Assembly: GCA_006386115.1 (NCBI GenBank)
Contig: VFIW01000111.1
Span: forward strand, 156,971-220,970
Direction of reading: 5' to 3'
DNA: 64,000 bases
Source: Globisporangium splendens
Lineage: Eukaryota > Oomycota > Peronosporomycetes > Pythiales > Pythiaceae
Of this stretch, positions 20,975-31,529 are shown one piece after another (position 1 is the first letter of the stretch; every line of letters starts with the position of its first letter). The notes under the pieces were generated by a model that made no database searches, had not been told where the DNA came from, and saw nothing but the letters and a program-made list of their open reading frames with translations. A program made the position numbers and the translations under genes.

Positions 20975-23060
20975 TCAGGATGACCTTGGGTCTTCCGAAC
21001 TTCGCATAAGCCAATGCATGACGTCGTTGTCAAGATCCTGGGTGAGATTGTTAAAAGCAGCTCGATGAGTTGGGAAGTGAACCTGCGTTGAGGTTCTGGT
21101 GTCCATGGCTAGGTTGGCGGCTGAGTCCGCCATCTTGTTAAAGGCACGGTAGTGATGGTACCATCCTCGGATGTCGATGCAATCCTCGAGTCGTCGACTT
21201 GTCTGGTATAAACGTGCCAATCGGTGCTGTCGAGGGGACCGATGCATTCGCTGTTGGGAGATAATGAGTGTACTGTCTCCAATCACGTACAACGGTTCGA
21301 AGTGACTGCGTTGGGCTTCTCGGAGTCCGTGTATGAGACCACAGTACTCGGCAAAGTTGTTGGTCGTGTCCTTCCTGCTATACGCCATGCTCGCGGCCCA
21401 AATTAAACTGGTTGTGTGCGAGTCCTTATGGACACGCACGATAATGGATCCAGTCCCTCCTGGTCCTGGATTGCCGCGTGATCCACCATCAAGTTGCACG
21501 ATTCTTGTGAAGCGTGGATGTGCATGGAACGACACCTTCTGTCCGCTCAAGTCTCTTGTTGCCATGATGTTGCAGTCCATTGCGGAGTGAACTGTATGCG
21601 TAGCTTTGACTAGGGTCGTGTCGACGTGGGTCAGAGTTGCTTCACTGGTGTGCAGATGCCATTCGTGGTTATAATGACGTTCCCCGTTGTACAGCCGAAG
21701 CACATTTGTTTGCTGTGGTCGATACAGGAGCTGTGGGAAGTTGGATACCAACGTAGCACATAACCGCTCGAGCGCTATCCGTCTCCCATGTCGTCAGCAA
21801 GTTCTCGTGAACGCATGGGTCCGTAAGTCGCTGTGCCACCGAGTGTGAAGGTAGTGTTGTCAAGGAACTTGGTCGAGATACGCTTGTAGAAGGATTTGCT
21901 CGTTTTTCGTTCATGATGCATGTGCTCCCGAAAAATGCGGTCCCGTTTTGAAGCCTGCCACTTCGATTTGCATTCTGCAATGGCACGACGGATACTCGTG
22001 GCGGTGGTAAGAAACTCTTGCGACAACTCCACGTTATGATCACTCACCGCTCCACCAGAGTGATCGAGCATCTGCTCTTCTGATCCTGAGAGGCGTCGTT
22101 GCAACCTCTGGATTTTCTTCTTGTATCCTTGATTCAATCTGGCGAAGTACGATTTTTTAGCTTCAAGGTACCTGATCCTGAGCGCGATCTTGGCTTCATC
22201 CCACCAATTTGCTGTGGCCAGCGCATAATCACGAGGCGAAGAGTAATGCCCACGTAATTCATCAAGTTGACCATGGGCTTTTTCGAAGATCCCTTGAATG
22301 AACGCACACACGAAGTCGAAATTGTACCAAAGTGCGTGAAGTAAGTCGGTCTGGAAGTGGGTCGCGAAGGACCCGCAGGAAAGGCATGTGAACATGAGTC
22401 CAACGACGGAACCCAAGGTCGTAATATTGCTGGAGGAAGGAACGAAGCCGTCTGGTTGCGATTCCTTTGTCTTGAGCTCCATCGAGAGTTGCCGGGCTTC
22501 AAACTGCGTCAGGATATACGCAAGTATAAATGCAAGGTGGCCAAGAACGTCACACGGGTACAGGAGCACAAGAAGAACCCTGGAAACAGAGTCTTTTCCA
22601 ATTCAGTGATCCGCTGGAAGTATTCGCGTCCTGAATGGCACAGGGTGTGGCTGGGATCGATCTTGGCCAGTGGAAGTGTTGCCGCAGCTAATAGCTGAAC
22701 TTCAGGAGCAATATTCATATCTCGAAGGAGTCGTGAGAAAACCTGTCGCCTCTGTGCACGGGGCGTTCCCTTGGAATGGGAAAAACGCAGTCTTGCTTTC
22801 AGGACGACGTATGGAATGGTGTAGAATCCAGCAAAGGTCGAGTGGACGCGTGTTTTCTTGAGATATACCTTCTTGACCATGAAGAGAACGATGTTGGTAG
22901 ATGGGAAGGCCAAAATGTCTGCACCATCAAGACGGAACCGATGGATTTGAATCACGACGTGCTTCATGTGGTCAACCTCCTCCAATGTGCGCAGTGCATC
23001 ACTAAAATCACACTTGGATCACTGCCGCAACCGATTTCGTTACCCATAATCGAAATGAAC
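20975..23060 (-). mobile_element. LINE-like retrotransposon remnant with RNase H but no reverse transcriptase
   Basis: Read on the minus strand, 22985-22509 and 22569-21775 hold fragments of a LINE open frame. They include a charged stretch ('WWDEAKIALRIRYLEAKKSYFARL', then 'IQRLQRRLSGSEEQMLDH') typical of the linker between endonuclease and reverse transcriptase. Directly after it, 21751-20975 encodes an RNase H domain: 'RIVQLDGGSRGNPGPGGTGSIIV', 'NNFAEYCGLIHGLREA', 'VIGDSTLIISQ' and 'YRAFNKMADSAANLAMD'. These contain the Asp, Glu, Asp and Asp residues of an RNase H active site. The roughly 500-residue reverse transcriptase expected between the two is absent. Several stops and frame changes make the element non-functional. 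It lies beside the MULE remnant. Confidence 0.7.
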
Positions 23061-23358
23061 CAAAACTCGTGGGATTTCAGGAGAAGAAGCACAAGGGAGT
23101 TGGCAACAGTTGGCTTGCAATCGTCCACGTCAAATTGATCGCCGGGAGTGCATGCGGCAATTTCAGATCGTACATCACACGCGGAGTTGACGTGGCGCTT
23201 GGAACTTGTTGTAAATGTGGCGCAGGAGCCACCGAAAACGCTGATCGGGCTCCAGTTGGCGAGTCAGTGATTGTCGCTGTAGTTTGCCGCGGTATGCTGG
23301 GTATTGCGTTGCTGATGCGGTACACGTGCGACCCGTTTGCCAGTAGCGAACGGCACCT

Positions 23359-24051
23359 TCATGACGGGTACCTTGGCTGAGTCACGCGTCTTGGAGATAG
23401 AAAACTGTAGTCCACTGTCGCTGTTGCTTTTCTTTCCGATTCTGAATGACGCTTCAAAGCCGCTGAAATAGAAACCAGTTCTTGAACTTGGAGGTCAAAG
23501 CGTTTCCTTGCGTGGTCTTGCGCTCGACGTGATCGTCGTTTCTTCTTTGTCGTAACCTTCTTCGTGGGGCTCTCGTGTAGAATCGCATCAATTTTTTCCG
23601 CTCGTAATTGCTGGGCATCCACAGTTGAAAGGTTCGCATTGGTAGTAGTCATTTGAGGGGTACCAGTGCTACAATTTTGGGTAACTTCCGCCTCCTTCGG
23701 ACTTGTTTCAGACCCATTTGACGTTATGCGCGGTGCCTCTATGTGCTTTGTGAACGCACTATCCACTGAGTTGAGTATGAGGTCAGAAATAGTGTTCAGG
23801 CTGCCAATTGGAACACTTTCATCAAAGTCAAATCGGGACGATGACTTGCACTTTTCACTTGGGGTTGCAATTGGCGACGAGCTTTCACGATGCGTGCCGA
23901 TAGCCTCGTAGACTCTTGCACTCGCTGCACTGTGAATCTTCCTCCTGTTGATGTAGGAAAGCGTGGCTGATTGGGAAGTCGTGCTGCATCCACTCGCTAG
24001 ACTGATACTAGCAGTTCGTGGTCGTCCAGAAGAAGGTGGCCGCAGATTCAT
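23359..24051 (-). other. Open frame of 230 residues, possibly the 5' ORF of the LINE remnant
   Basis: Single open frame from ATG 24051 (MNLRPPSSGRPRTASI), rich in Ser and Thr. It has a basic, helical C-terminal part ('KKKRRSRRAQDHARKRFDLQVQELVSI'). Similar composition continues in another frame to 23077. Its position and direction, just upstream of the LINE remnant, suggest the element's first ORF, but no zinc knuckle or other diagnostic motif is present. It could instead belong to the neighbouring orphan gene. Confidence 0.3.
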
Positions 24052-24138
24052 AGTGGCATACTTGCCTGGACATTGTTGGTCCGACTTGTGTTTCTTTTCT
24101 TGCTCGTCACTCAGCTCGTCATCACCAATTGCGACTTC

Positions 24139-26697
24139 CTACAACGGACGCCATGGAAGACGCTGCTCTTGAAGAGTGTGCACCTTGGGCACGCATGGAG
24201 ATCGTAATGGGTTGGTCTGGTGTTGGTTTTGGTGAGCCTGCTTCTCCGATGCAGACAGACGTTGGATATAGCCATAATTCATCCACTCGCCTCGACGAAT
24301 AGGCTCTACATACCCTAGTATTTGTTGCCCTTCGGCTTTCCTTGAAGCGGAGGTTCGCTCACTTGTAGCTCTGGATTGTGATCGGTACTGAGCAAAGTCC
24401 CATGACGCTTTCATTTCGTCGGCGTCACGGGTTGTTTGGGCAACACGCATATCACTCCACTCGACACCCGCGAGCAATTTCGATTCTTCGTCAGATACTT
24501 CTTTCATCAACGCTTCGATGTACTCAGCTGTAGTGACATAATCTTCAGACGTTAGCTTGGCAGGCTCTTCTTTGTTGCCACTTAACGAAGCCAGACTTTC
24601 TCGGGCTCCACCAGACGAGCTTGGTTTGTCTTTGCGTCTCCGCAATCGCTCTTGCATTAGCGCTTTTTACAACAAGAATACAACTTGAAAAAGTGGTTTG
24701 GCGTACCTTAACGTCGTGTACCATTGTTTTGACAAAGTCGCATTGAGCTTTTGGACGCGAACGCTTGCTTTGGGGTGGATCTCTTCTGGTTGTTTGACAA
24801 CAAAGATGAACGAATGCGCTGTTGCCGATTCAGTATCGCCACCGCCAGCAAGCCCGTTCGTTGATGCTGTCGATGCTGGCGGTGTTGTCAGTGCCGCAAT
24901 GACTGCAGCAGCCCCTGCTCCACCTCCAGACGTCGTATTCTGAATCAGAGACGTCTTTGGTGTCACGGCAAACGCATTGGTACGCTCTCGGTGGTCGACG
25001 ATGAACAATCGAGTGCTCTGATGGTCGATTCGGCCGTACAAACTGTTGTCAGCACCATATTGTAGTAGGAACGGCTCTTGAGTAGTAGAAAAAAAAGCGT
25101 CAAAATCGGTGGAGCTGCTGGTATCGAAACTTGAGCACTTGTTTCACCCTCTATCAAGTTCTGGTTTGGGCGGCAAAGTTCTTGCTCATGACCGTCGACC
25201 AAACGTAAACAAGCATACAAAGTCAGCGTTCGTCGGCTAATCGAGTGATTTGGAATCAACAAAAGCGATGGTCGATCTCCCAGGTCACGAAATGTCCACA
25301 AAAACTGCTTCTCGAGCTCCATAAAGTGCGATTTGAGAGCAATCGTCTTTCTTCGGACACTTGTGCGACTGTCGCGTTCTCGGATAAGAAACTTTGCGCT
25401 GGTTGAGAGCTGCAGTTCCGCTGGCCTTTCACAAACGCAAAAAAGCAACGTATCGTAGGAGGCCAATGAAGTGACACTGCAAATCAAAAACATCGCCTAC
25501 TTTTCGTTTCCCAGTAAAATCATAAGGACCATTGGTGCACCGAAAGCTTTGCCTTCAAATTCATCAATAAGAGACGGTCAGTCAGTCCATCAGATACTGG
25601 CAGCAATCAGCAAGACAGGGTTTACTTTCAACTCGTAGTACTGAGGCTTGAGTCGAAGCTGACACGCAGTCTTTCCAGTGGGATTTGTCGCCAAGAGACT
25701 TCTTCTTGATACTCATTGACTGGGATTTCACTTTCTCTCTCTGTGAACAGCGAAGTGGTTTGCGTCGAAGTTCGATACACAGGAAGCGAGCACTGAAGAC
25801 GCTTTGTCATAAGCTGGAGAAACTCGAGGCAGCCTTCGACCGAATCGTTCTGATTGAAATGCAATGCGTTAGCTCAATACGTCGCGCCAATTCAGATATC
25901 ATTTGACTTAATCCAAAGCACGCCGTTACCGTGCACGAAGTCGCAAGATCGATTAATGAAATCGCAAAGCCTTCAAAGCTGAGGCCGTAACTTCCGTACG
26001 CCTCAAATTCGCAATCTTTTTTCCAGTCCCTACCGGTTTGCTCTTGCGCTTCAAACTCAGGAATACCAGGAAACAACCACAGCATTATATGGAAGGTAAA
26101 CGAGTAGTACTTAGACTGCTCCAGCTCTTTCCATTCAGGGACCTGTACAACTCAATTGATCAGTTAGCGTTAGTCAGGCAAAAACTAACGCATCAAGCAT
26201 ATGTTTCGAAGGCGCACGTACATTTTTTCGGTAGTACTCTTGAGCATTTGAGTTCCCCAATCCTCCAGAATGGACCAGCGGCCAGCAAATATCCGAAATG
26301 AACCGCTTGATTTGCGGGTCAAAGTACGCTTTGATCGTTTTTCAAGCACTTTTCTATCGTTGTCGTCGTCCCCATCGCTAGTACCCGCATCAACTTTGTC
26401 GCCAGGCATCTCAGTGTGCTCTATTCGTCCAGCTATGGGGTCTTTTGGTGTCGTAGTCGCGAAGCTGTCTTGATCTTCGTACTCGACAACAGCAGATGCG
26501 TCGGCATTCTCAGTTCCAGCTTCATGCAAAAACCGCAATCGTGGCTGGTATTTCGATCGCAGAAGCTCGTATCCCTGGCGCGTTCGAATGCTTTCCCTGC
26601 CTCTCTCCACTCTTCTTAGCAGAACGGCATTGTAGCAGTCCTGTAGATATTCTACTTCCAGCTCGCCAGGCTGCTCTGCATCCTTCTCCTCAGCCAT
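24139..26697 (-). CDS. Multi-exon orphan gene, model incomplete
   Basis: Exon 1 starts at ATG 26697 (MAEEKDAEQPGELEVEYL) and ends near 26216. Spliced in phase 0, exon 2 reads 'VPEWKELEQSKYYSFTFHIM' and 'AYGSYGLSFEGFAISLIDLATSCT'. After an ~80-nt intron, exon 3 from about 25859 reads 'NDSVEGCLEFLQLMTKRL'. Further coding blocks on the same strand are 'LRLKPQYYELK' (about 25650), 25490-25130 ('LASYDTLLFCVCERPAELQL'), 25125-24710 ('GRIDHQSTRLFIVDHRERTN') and 24657-24139 ('EDYVTTAEYIEALMKEVSD'). I could not join all of these in frame, so either introns are missed or some parts are damaged. No domain is recognised. The aromatic, acidic exon 2 and the exon-rich layout recall conserved ciliary proteins, but this is a guess. 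Confidence 0.45.
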
Positions 26698-26759
26698 TGT
26701 CCAAAGTTGAGGTCGCAACCGCTACTAGCAGCGGCCAAACGACACGAATTCTGGTTCCC

Positions 26760-27240
26760 GAAATTAGATTCCCAAGCCAGTGCACGGCATAAACTGAAGG
26801 TCGGACTCTGCCTGATGAGTATGATGCAATGGAACGTCTGCAAGTGCCTCGGTGTCGTTTCGTGAAGCACGTGGTTTCAATGGGTGCTGTCCCAGGATGG
26901 ACTGATGCCACACGTCAAAAAGAAGCTTCACGAAAAAGCGGTATACAGCACTTGTTACAGCAGCCCTTTTGCTGAGTGAACGCCGGTAGTTCTCCACATC
27001 TTCGACGGCGATATTAGTGATGCACTGGTTGACAGCATCATTGACACATCAAGATCTCCGTGTCGAACGAGTACACGCTCCGCACGGAATCGATTGCTTT
27101 GCACCTATGGGGACAATTCTTCGCTGGAGTGGCCATCTTGTCTACGATCTCGGGTATACGAGTGAGGATGATCTGCATTTCATTCGAAACCCAGTCGCAT
27201 ACATGAGTCCGCACGACATGTTTCCAGGGTAGATGGCAAC
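26760..27240 (-). other. Coding-like fragment upstream of the orphan gene
   Basis: Two minus-strand pieces in different frames read like protein: 'THVCDWVSNEMQIILTRIPEIVDKMA' (about 27210-27050) and 'VNDAVNQCITNIAVEDVENY' ... 'SAVYRFFVKLLFDVWHQSI' (about 27045-26850). The frame change near 27045 has no obvious intron. They may be upstream exons of the orphan gene, though MAEEKD looks like a natural start, or part of a decayed separate gene. Confidence 0.3.
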
Positions 27241-27560
27241 CGTAGTGTCAGCACTTGTCCGTTTTACAAGCATAAGCAGGCTGGCAGGTTCGCTACTGGA
27301 GAATAAGGTCCTGTCTTATCTGTGAGGTTGTAGCCTTCCTTTGCGTTTCATCCTACAATATCATCTGTCAGACGAGTAGCACGAGTCCAGACAACAAATA
27401 AACACGCACACACTCAAGTAGCGGAAACTCGTCTCATTGTTTTCTTTTTGCCATTTTCGTCATGTGCTAGGATGAAAAAAAAGTGGGAGGAGTCTGCGCT
27501 TTGCATGCATCGTCTTCATCACAGCGTTTTGTAATGTGCTTTGCCTTCTTTCTTGTCTTT
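27241..27560. other. Intergenic, no gene supported
   Basis: AT-rich spacer downstream of the RidA-family gene. Nothing recognisable. Confidence 0.5.
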
Positions 27561-28217
27561 TTACAACGCCGACGAGAGTGACGGAGTGTTTGGTTCCACT
27601 TCAATGATGGCTTCGATTTCCACCGCGACGTTCACAGGCAACGCGTTCGTTCCAACAGCGGAGCGCGCGTGTTTACCCTTGGCGCCAAAGATCTCCGCGA
27701 GTGCATCGGACGCACCATTGATGACCGCAGGCTGACCCGCGAAGCCGTCCACGCAGTTCACGAACCCCGTGAGCTTGACAATGCGCTTGATGTGGTCAAG
27801 GTCTCCCAACTCCTCTATCAAACGCCAAATAATCATATATGTATCTGTCAGCTTCATGCATCCACAATGCGCGACACAACAAATGGCTCACGTACTCTTG
27901 AGGGTGGCGAGGAGGCTGAACACGACGCGACGCGCCGCCGCGTAGCCTTCTTCTGGCGTCAGGTCCTTGCCCACCTTACCGATGATCAATTCGCCCGTCG
28001 CAGCCTGGGACACGTGGCCAGCTACAATACTCAACAACATTGGGAGAGTGTCAGCTTCGTGCATCGACACATTCATTCCATAAGATGCAAAATAATGAAG
28101 CGCACCGGTGAAGATGAGGTCCCCCGTGCGCACAACGTTGACGTAGTTGCCCGCGGGGCTCGTGGGTGCCGGCAGCGCATAGCCGAGCTCAGCGAGGCGG
28201 TCGTCGATCTTTCCCAT
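27561..28217 (-). CDS. RidA/YjgF/UK114-family protein, Atu1372-type subgroup
   Basis: Three exons, 28217-28106, 28021-27896 and 27814-27561, give 163 residues. Joined, they read 'MGKIDDRLAELGYALPAP', 'YVNVVRTGDLIFTAGHVSQ', 'VGKDLTPEEGYAAARRVVFSLLATLK', 'LGDLDHIKRIVKLTGFVNC', 'GFAGQPAVINGASDAL' and 'GKHARSAVGTNALPVNVAVEIEAIIEV'. This is the trimeric RidA fold. The length and the 'L..LGYxLP' start point to the longer YjgF_endoribonuclease-like branch and not to the 130-residue RidA proper. The conserved Arg of RidA imine deaminases is at the expected place ('ARSAVGT'). Enamine/imine deamination is known for the family; activity of this branch is less certain. It diverges from the ISCA2 gene across 533 bp. 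Confidence 0.88.
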
Positions 28218-28750
28218 TGCGTCTGCGGTTGTTGCACTTGGGGGAGGGCTTCAATGTGCGAGTGCGCAATGGCAGCGATGGTGCAGATCGCCCCAGTACT
28301 GCGATAGGGAAATACCTGTTAGTAGCAACGTATTCGATATGTTTCTTACTATCGTCTCCACTCAATGCCACAGGCATTTTCGGCCTAAAACCCTTTCATT
28401 GATTATTTGGCGAGCATCATTTACTATTTTACAGGGTATAGTAATATCGGGGGAAACCTTCCTTCGTGGTGTCTCTGGAACAGGTTGAGCGCTGGATGAG
28501 TGTGGGTCACGTGTGGCTGCCATTTTTCCTCCAACCATACAGCAGAGAAAAATCCATACTGTAATATTACTGGGTTAAAAGCGTATTTGTTTATGGCCAA
28601 TCTACGGGGTTAACATGAGATATTCCCTCTTCTGATTCGCTAAAATGTTTGATAGATAACGCAAGCAGCCCACCGCAATAGAGCGCCCTGCGTCAACTGC
28701 CCGAATGCGAATCGCAGCAAGCAGGAAGCGACCGCCAGAGAAGCAGGAGG
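28218..28750. other. Divergent intergenic region between the RidA-family and ISCA2-type genes
   Basis: 533 bp with no supported gene, AT-rich from about 28400. Both promoters must lie here. I see no clear regulatory motif. Confidence 0.5.
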
Positions 28751-29416
28751 ATGTTGCGTCTCGTGCAGCGCTCCGTGCGCGCGTCTGCCGCCAAGCACAG
28801 CAGCAACAGCAGCACTCACGCGTCGTCGCTGTGGCGGAATCGCGGTGCACGCTGGATCTCGAACGTCGTCGTGACGCGCGACGACGGGCTCCCGGACTTG
28901 ATCATCACGCCGTTGGCCGCCAAGGTACGAACCGATTTGGGAAGCGTTGATGCGAAATGCATGGCTGTATTGCTCTGGAAATGAACTAACGTACTGCTTG
29001 TGCGTACTGTATGTTTGCAGAAATTGGTGGAGGCGTCGAAGAAGCAGAACGCGCCGCAGTTGATGCTGCGCGTCGCGGTCGAAGGCGGCGGGTGCTCAGG
29101 GTTTAAATATGTATACGAGTTCGAGCAGACCGAGGCCGACGAAGAGGAAGACGTGTACGCTGCCACTCTTTGCCGTCATTATGTGGCGCTGAAGTATTTG
29201 TTGCGCTGACTGCGATGTATATTATGAATTTGTCTGTGCAGTGTGTTTGAGAAAGACGGTGGCAAGGTGGTGATAGACAAAGAATCGCTGGAGTTTGTGC
29301 GCGGCAGCACCGTGGACTTCGAGCAAGAGCTGATCCGAAGTGCGTTCGTGGTGATCAACAACCCGCGAGCCGTGAGCGGCTGTGGCTGCGGCACCTCGTT
29401 CGACCTCAAGGACTAG
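28751..29416 (+). CDS. ISCA2: Iron-sulfur cluster assembly protein, ISCA2/ErpA type, mitochondrial
   Basis: Three exons, 28751-28924, 29021-29154 and 29242-29416, give 160 residues. The N-terminal ~45 residues are rich in Arg, Ser and Ala with no acidic residues early ('[20 protein letters not shown]'), fitting a mitochondrial presequence. The A-type scaffold domain follows: '[16 protein letters not shown]', '[17 protein letters not shown]', '[23 protein letters not shown]' and '[16 protein letters not shown]'. All three conserved cysteines (GGCSG and CGCG) are present. Known role of the family: ISCA1/ISCA2 with IBA57 make [4Fe-4S] clusters in late mitochondrial assembly. The 3' end converges with ATG16 across about 140 bp. 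Confidence 0.92.
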
Positions 29417-29559
29417 ACTATGGACGTGAAGAAATGGTTTGTGGAGAGCTCTCGACAACATCACCATACTAACACACAAAATCAAACGACCGTAGTCTCT
29501 TTTTTTCACTCTTTATACGGCTCACATATACTCATAAAACCTCCGCTGCTTTCACATTT

Positions 29560-31209
29560 TCACTCCCAGAGCACCAGGAACCCATTCTTATCGCAGGACG
29601 CGATGCCCTCGCCATCGGGTCGCCAGATGCAGCACGCGATCGCGCCATGGTGGCCCACATGGTGCTCCTTTTCCAGTTTCCCCGTGCGCGTGTTCCAGAT
29701 GAACAGCGAGCCGGAGGAGCTGCCGGCCGCGGCGTACAGCCCGTCGGGGCTCAGCGACGCCTTGCACCAATCGAAGCCACATTGGTACCCGGGGTGCTGC
29801 AGCGTCATCACCTTCTCGTACATGCGTGGATCAATCACGTGCAGCTTGTGGTCGCGCGAGTTCGAGAGCAACTGGTTCCCATTTTGCGAGAAACTCACCG
29901 AGGTGCACTGATCTTGATGGAGATCTTTCATCTCGTGGATGATGTGCTTGGTGCGCGTGTCCCAGAAGCGCACGACGCCGTCCTGATGCGCGCTCGCAAA
30001 CTGTCCGCCGAGCGTCATCGCGATGTCGTTGCAGCTCGACTGGCAGTTGATCGTCTGCAGACTCCGCCCTTTTGTGATGTCCCAGACGCGCATGGAGCGG
30101 TCTGACGAGCCTGTGATCACTTCGGTCGGGGACACGCGCGAGAACTCGCCTGCGAGCACTTTGCCCTTGTGACCCACCAGCGTCTGGTACACGCGGCCGG
30201 TGCCTACGCGCCAAATAAAGCACTTGCGGTCACAGCCCGTGCCGAGCACGAACTCGCCATCCTCGGACCCACGAACACAGAGCAAAGGATGCGCCGTGCC
30301 CACACCGCGGTATTCCCCCATCGGGCGGCATGTCGACGCCTCCCATGCGCGCACGGTTCCGTCGCTGCTGCCGCTGAAGAGGATCTTGCCTGAAGCATTG
30401 AAGCTGACGGAGTTGACTTCGGTTGCATGGGCGCGAATTGAATACGCCACCCTCGCGACCAAAATGGACGTGTTCTTGATGTTCGAGTCGATGAACAAAT
30501 GGCTCATGTTCTCGGCCATTTCCTGCGACGCCATCGAGTTACTAGGTGGCAGCAAGGATTTAGAATCGTCACTATTTTGGCCTCCTCTCTTGATATAATC
30601 TCCAGCCTCGTGCGCCGCGAGCCATTCCTGCATGATGACGCTTTTCCGCAGCAACTGCGCCTCGAGTTGTGCGATGCGCTCCCGCAAAGACGCGTTGTCG
30701 CTCTCGGTTTTCTCCAGCAGCACGCGGTGGCGCGCGAGCTCTTCGCGCACGAGGTGCAGCGCGGCGTCCAGTTCCTTGATCACGCGGTCTTTCTCCTCGT
30801 TCAGCAGCATCTCCTCCTCCAGACGCTTGGTGAAGAACTGCAGCTGCTTCTCCCACTGGTCCTGCGCCTGCAGCAGCTCCTTGCTCTCGTTCACCAGGTG
30901 CAGCTGGTTGCCTGCATACTCTGCGAGCTGCGCGTTCTTGTCGCTCAACTCACGCTCGAGGTGCTGGATCGTCGAGAGGTACTTTTGCGCCACGGCGTCG
31001 ATCTGCGATTGCGGGTCTCCAGAGGACCCATTTGGGTTCGTGAGCTGCACGCTGGCGCCCAAGCTAGTCGACGACGCCGACAGCGTGTGGCGGAAGAGCA
31101 GCTGCTGGTACGCGCCGACGAGGTCCGCGAAGAAGCCCACTTCGCGCCGGTTGCGCTCGTCCAGCAGCGCCAGCGCCTCACGCTCGAACCAGCCGCTCTG
31201 CTGCTGCAT
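29560..31209 (-). CDS. ATG16: Autophagy protein ATG16 (coiled coil plus WD40 propeller)
   Basis: Single exon of 549 residues from ATG 31209 (MQQQSGWFEREALALL). The upstream frame is open but has no better start. The N-terminal ~45 residues form the helix that binds ATG5 in this family ('REVGFFADLVGAYQQLLFR'). Residues ~60-200 are a long coiled coil ('QHLERELSDKNAQLAEYAG', 'LEEEMLLNEEKDRVIKELD'). From ~270 on, seven WD40 blades are visible: 'AHATEVNSVSFNASGKILF', 'SGSSDGTVRAWEAST', 'LVGHKGKVLAGEFS', 'TGSSDRSMRVWDI', 'ASAHQDGVVRFWDT', 'SNSRDHKLHVIDP', 'GSSSGSLFIWNTRTGKL', and a terminal 'SCDKNGFLVLWE'. The full layout matches ATG16L1, which with ATG12-ATG5 conjugates ATG8 to lipid. Confidence 0.92.
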   Translation of the reverse strand: MQQQSGWFEREALALLDERNRREVGFFADLVGAYQQLLFRHTLSASSTSLGASVQLTNPNGSSGDPQSQIDAVAQKYLSTIQHLERELSDKNAQLAEYAGNQLHLVNESKELLQAQDQWEKQLQFFTKRLEEEMLLNEEKDRVIKELDAALHLVREELARHRVLLEKTESDNASLRERIAQLEAQLLRKSVIMQEWLAAHEAGDYIKRGGQNSDDSKSLLPPSNSMASQEMAENMSHLFIDSNIKNTSILVARVAYSIRAHATEVNSVSFNASGKILFSGSSDGTVRAWEASTCRPMGEYRGVGTAHPLLCVRGSEDGEFVLGTGCDRKCFIWRVGTGRVYQTLVGHKGKVLAGEFSRVSPTEVITGSSDRSMRVWDITKGRSLQTINCQSSCNDIAMTLGGQFASAHQDGVVRFWDTRTKHIIHEMKDLHQDQCTSVSFSQNGNQLLSNSRDHKLHVIDPRMYEKVMTLQHPGYQCGFDWCKASLSPDGLYAAAGSSSGSLFIWNTRTGKLEKEHHVGHHGAIACCIWRPDGEGIASCDKNGFLVLWE

Positions 31210-31529
31210 ATTCGTCTCGTTTCTGTATTGGCTCTGCGAAAGAAGCAGAAGCAAAAGAAAGACCTCTCCAATTGCATTGGCTTGGAAAAGGGAAAGTTTG
31301 CAAATACTGGGGTTATGCGGTAAGAGAGACGAGCAGGTGTAAACTTCGCACAATGCGCACTTAGTGATTCCAAGTGGCTGCATTTTCGTAAATTTGTGAC
31401 TGCCATCGAGCACGATCTGGAAGCGATGAACTCGACCGAGCCTCGATGCTAGAGAAACGCGGCATGCGCATCCAGAAAGTGGCCATGCCCAGTATCGTTC
31501 GTATCTCGCCGGCGGAATCTTCGCAGCTA

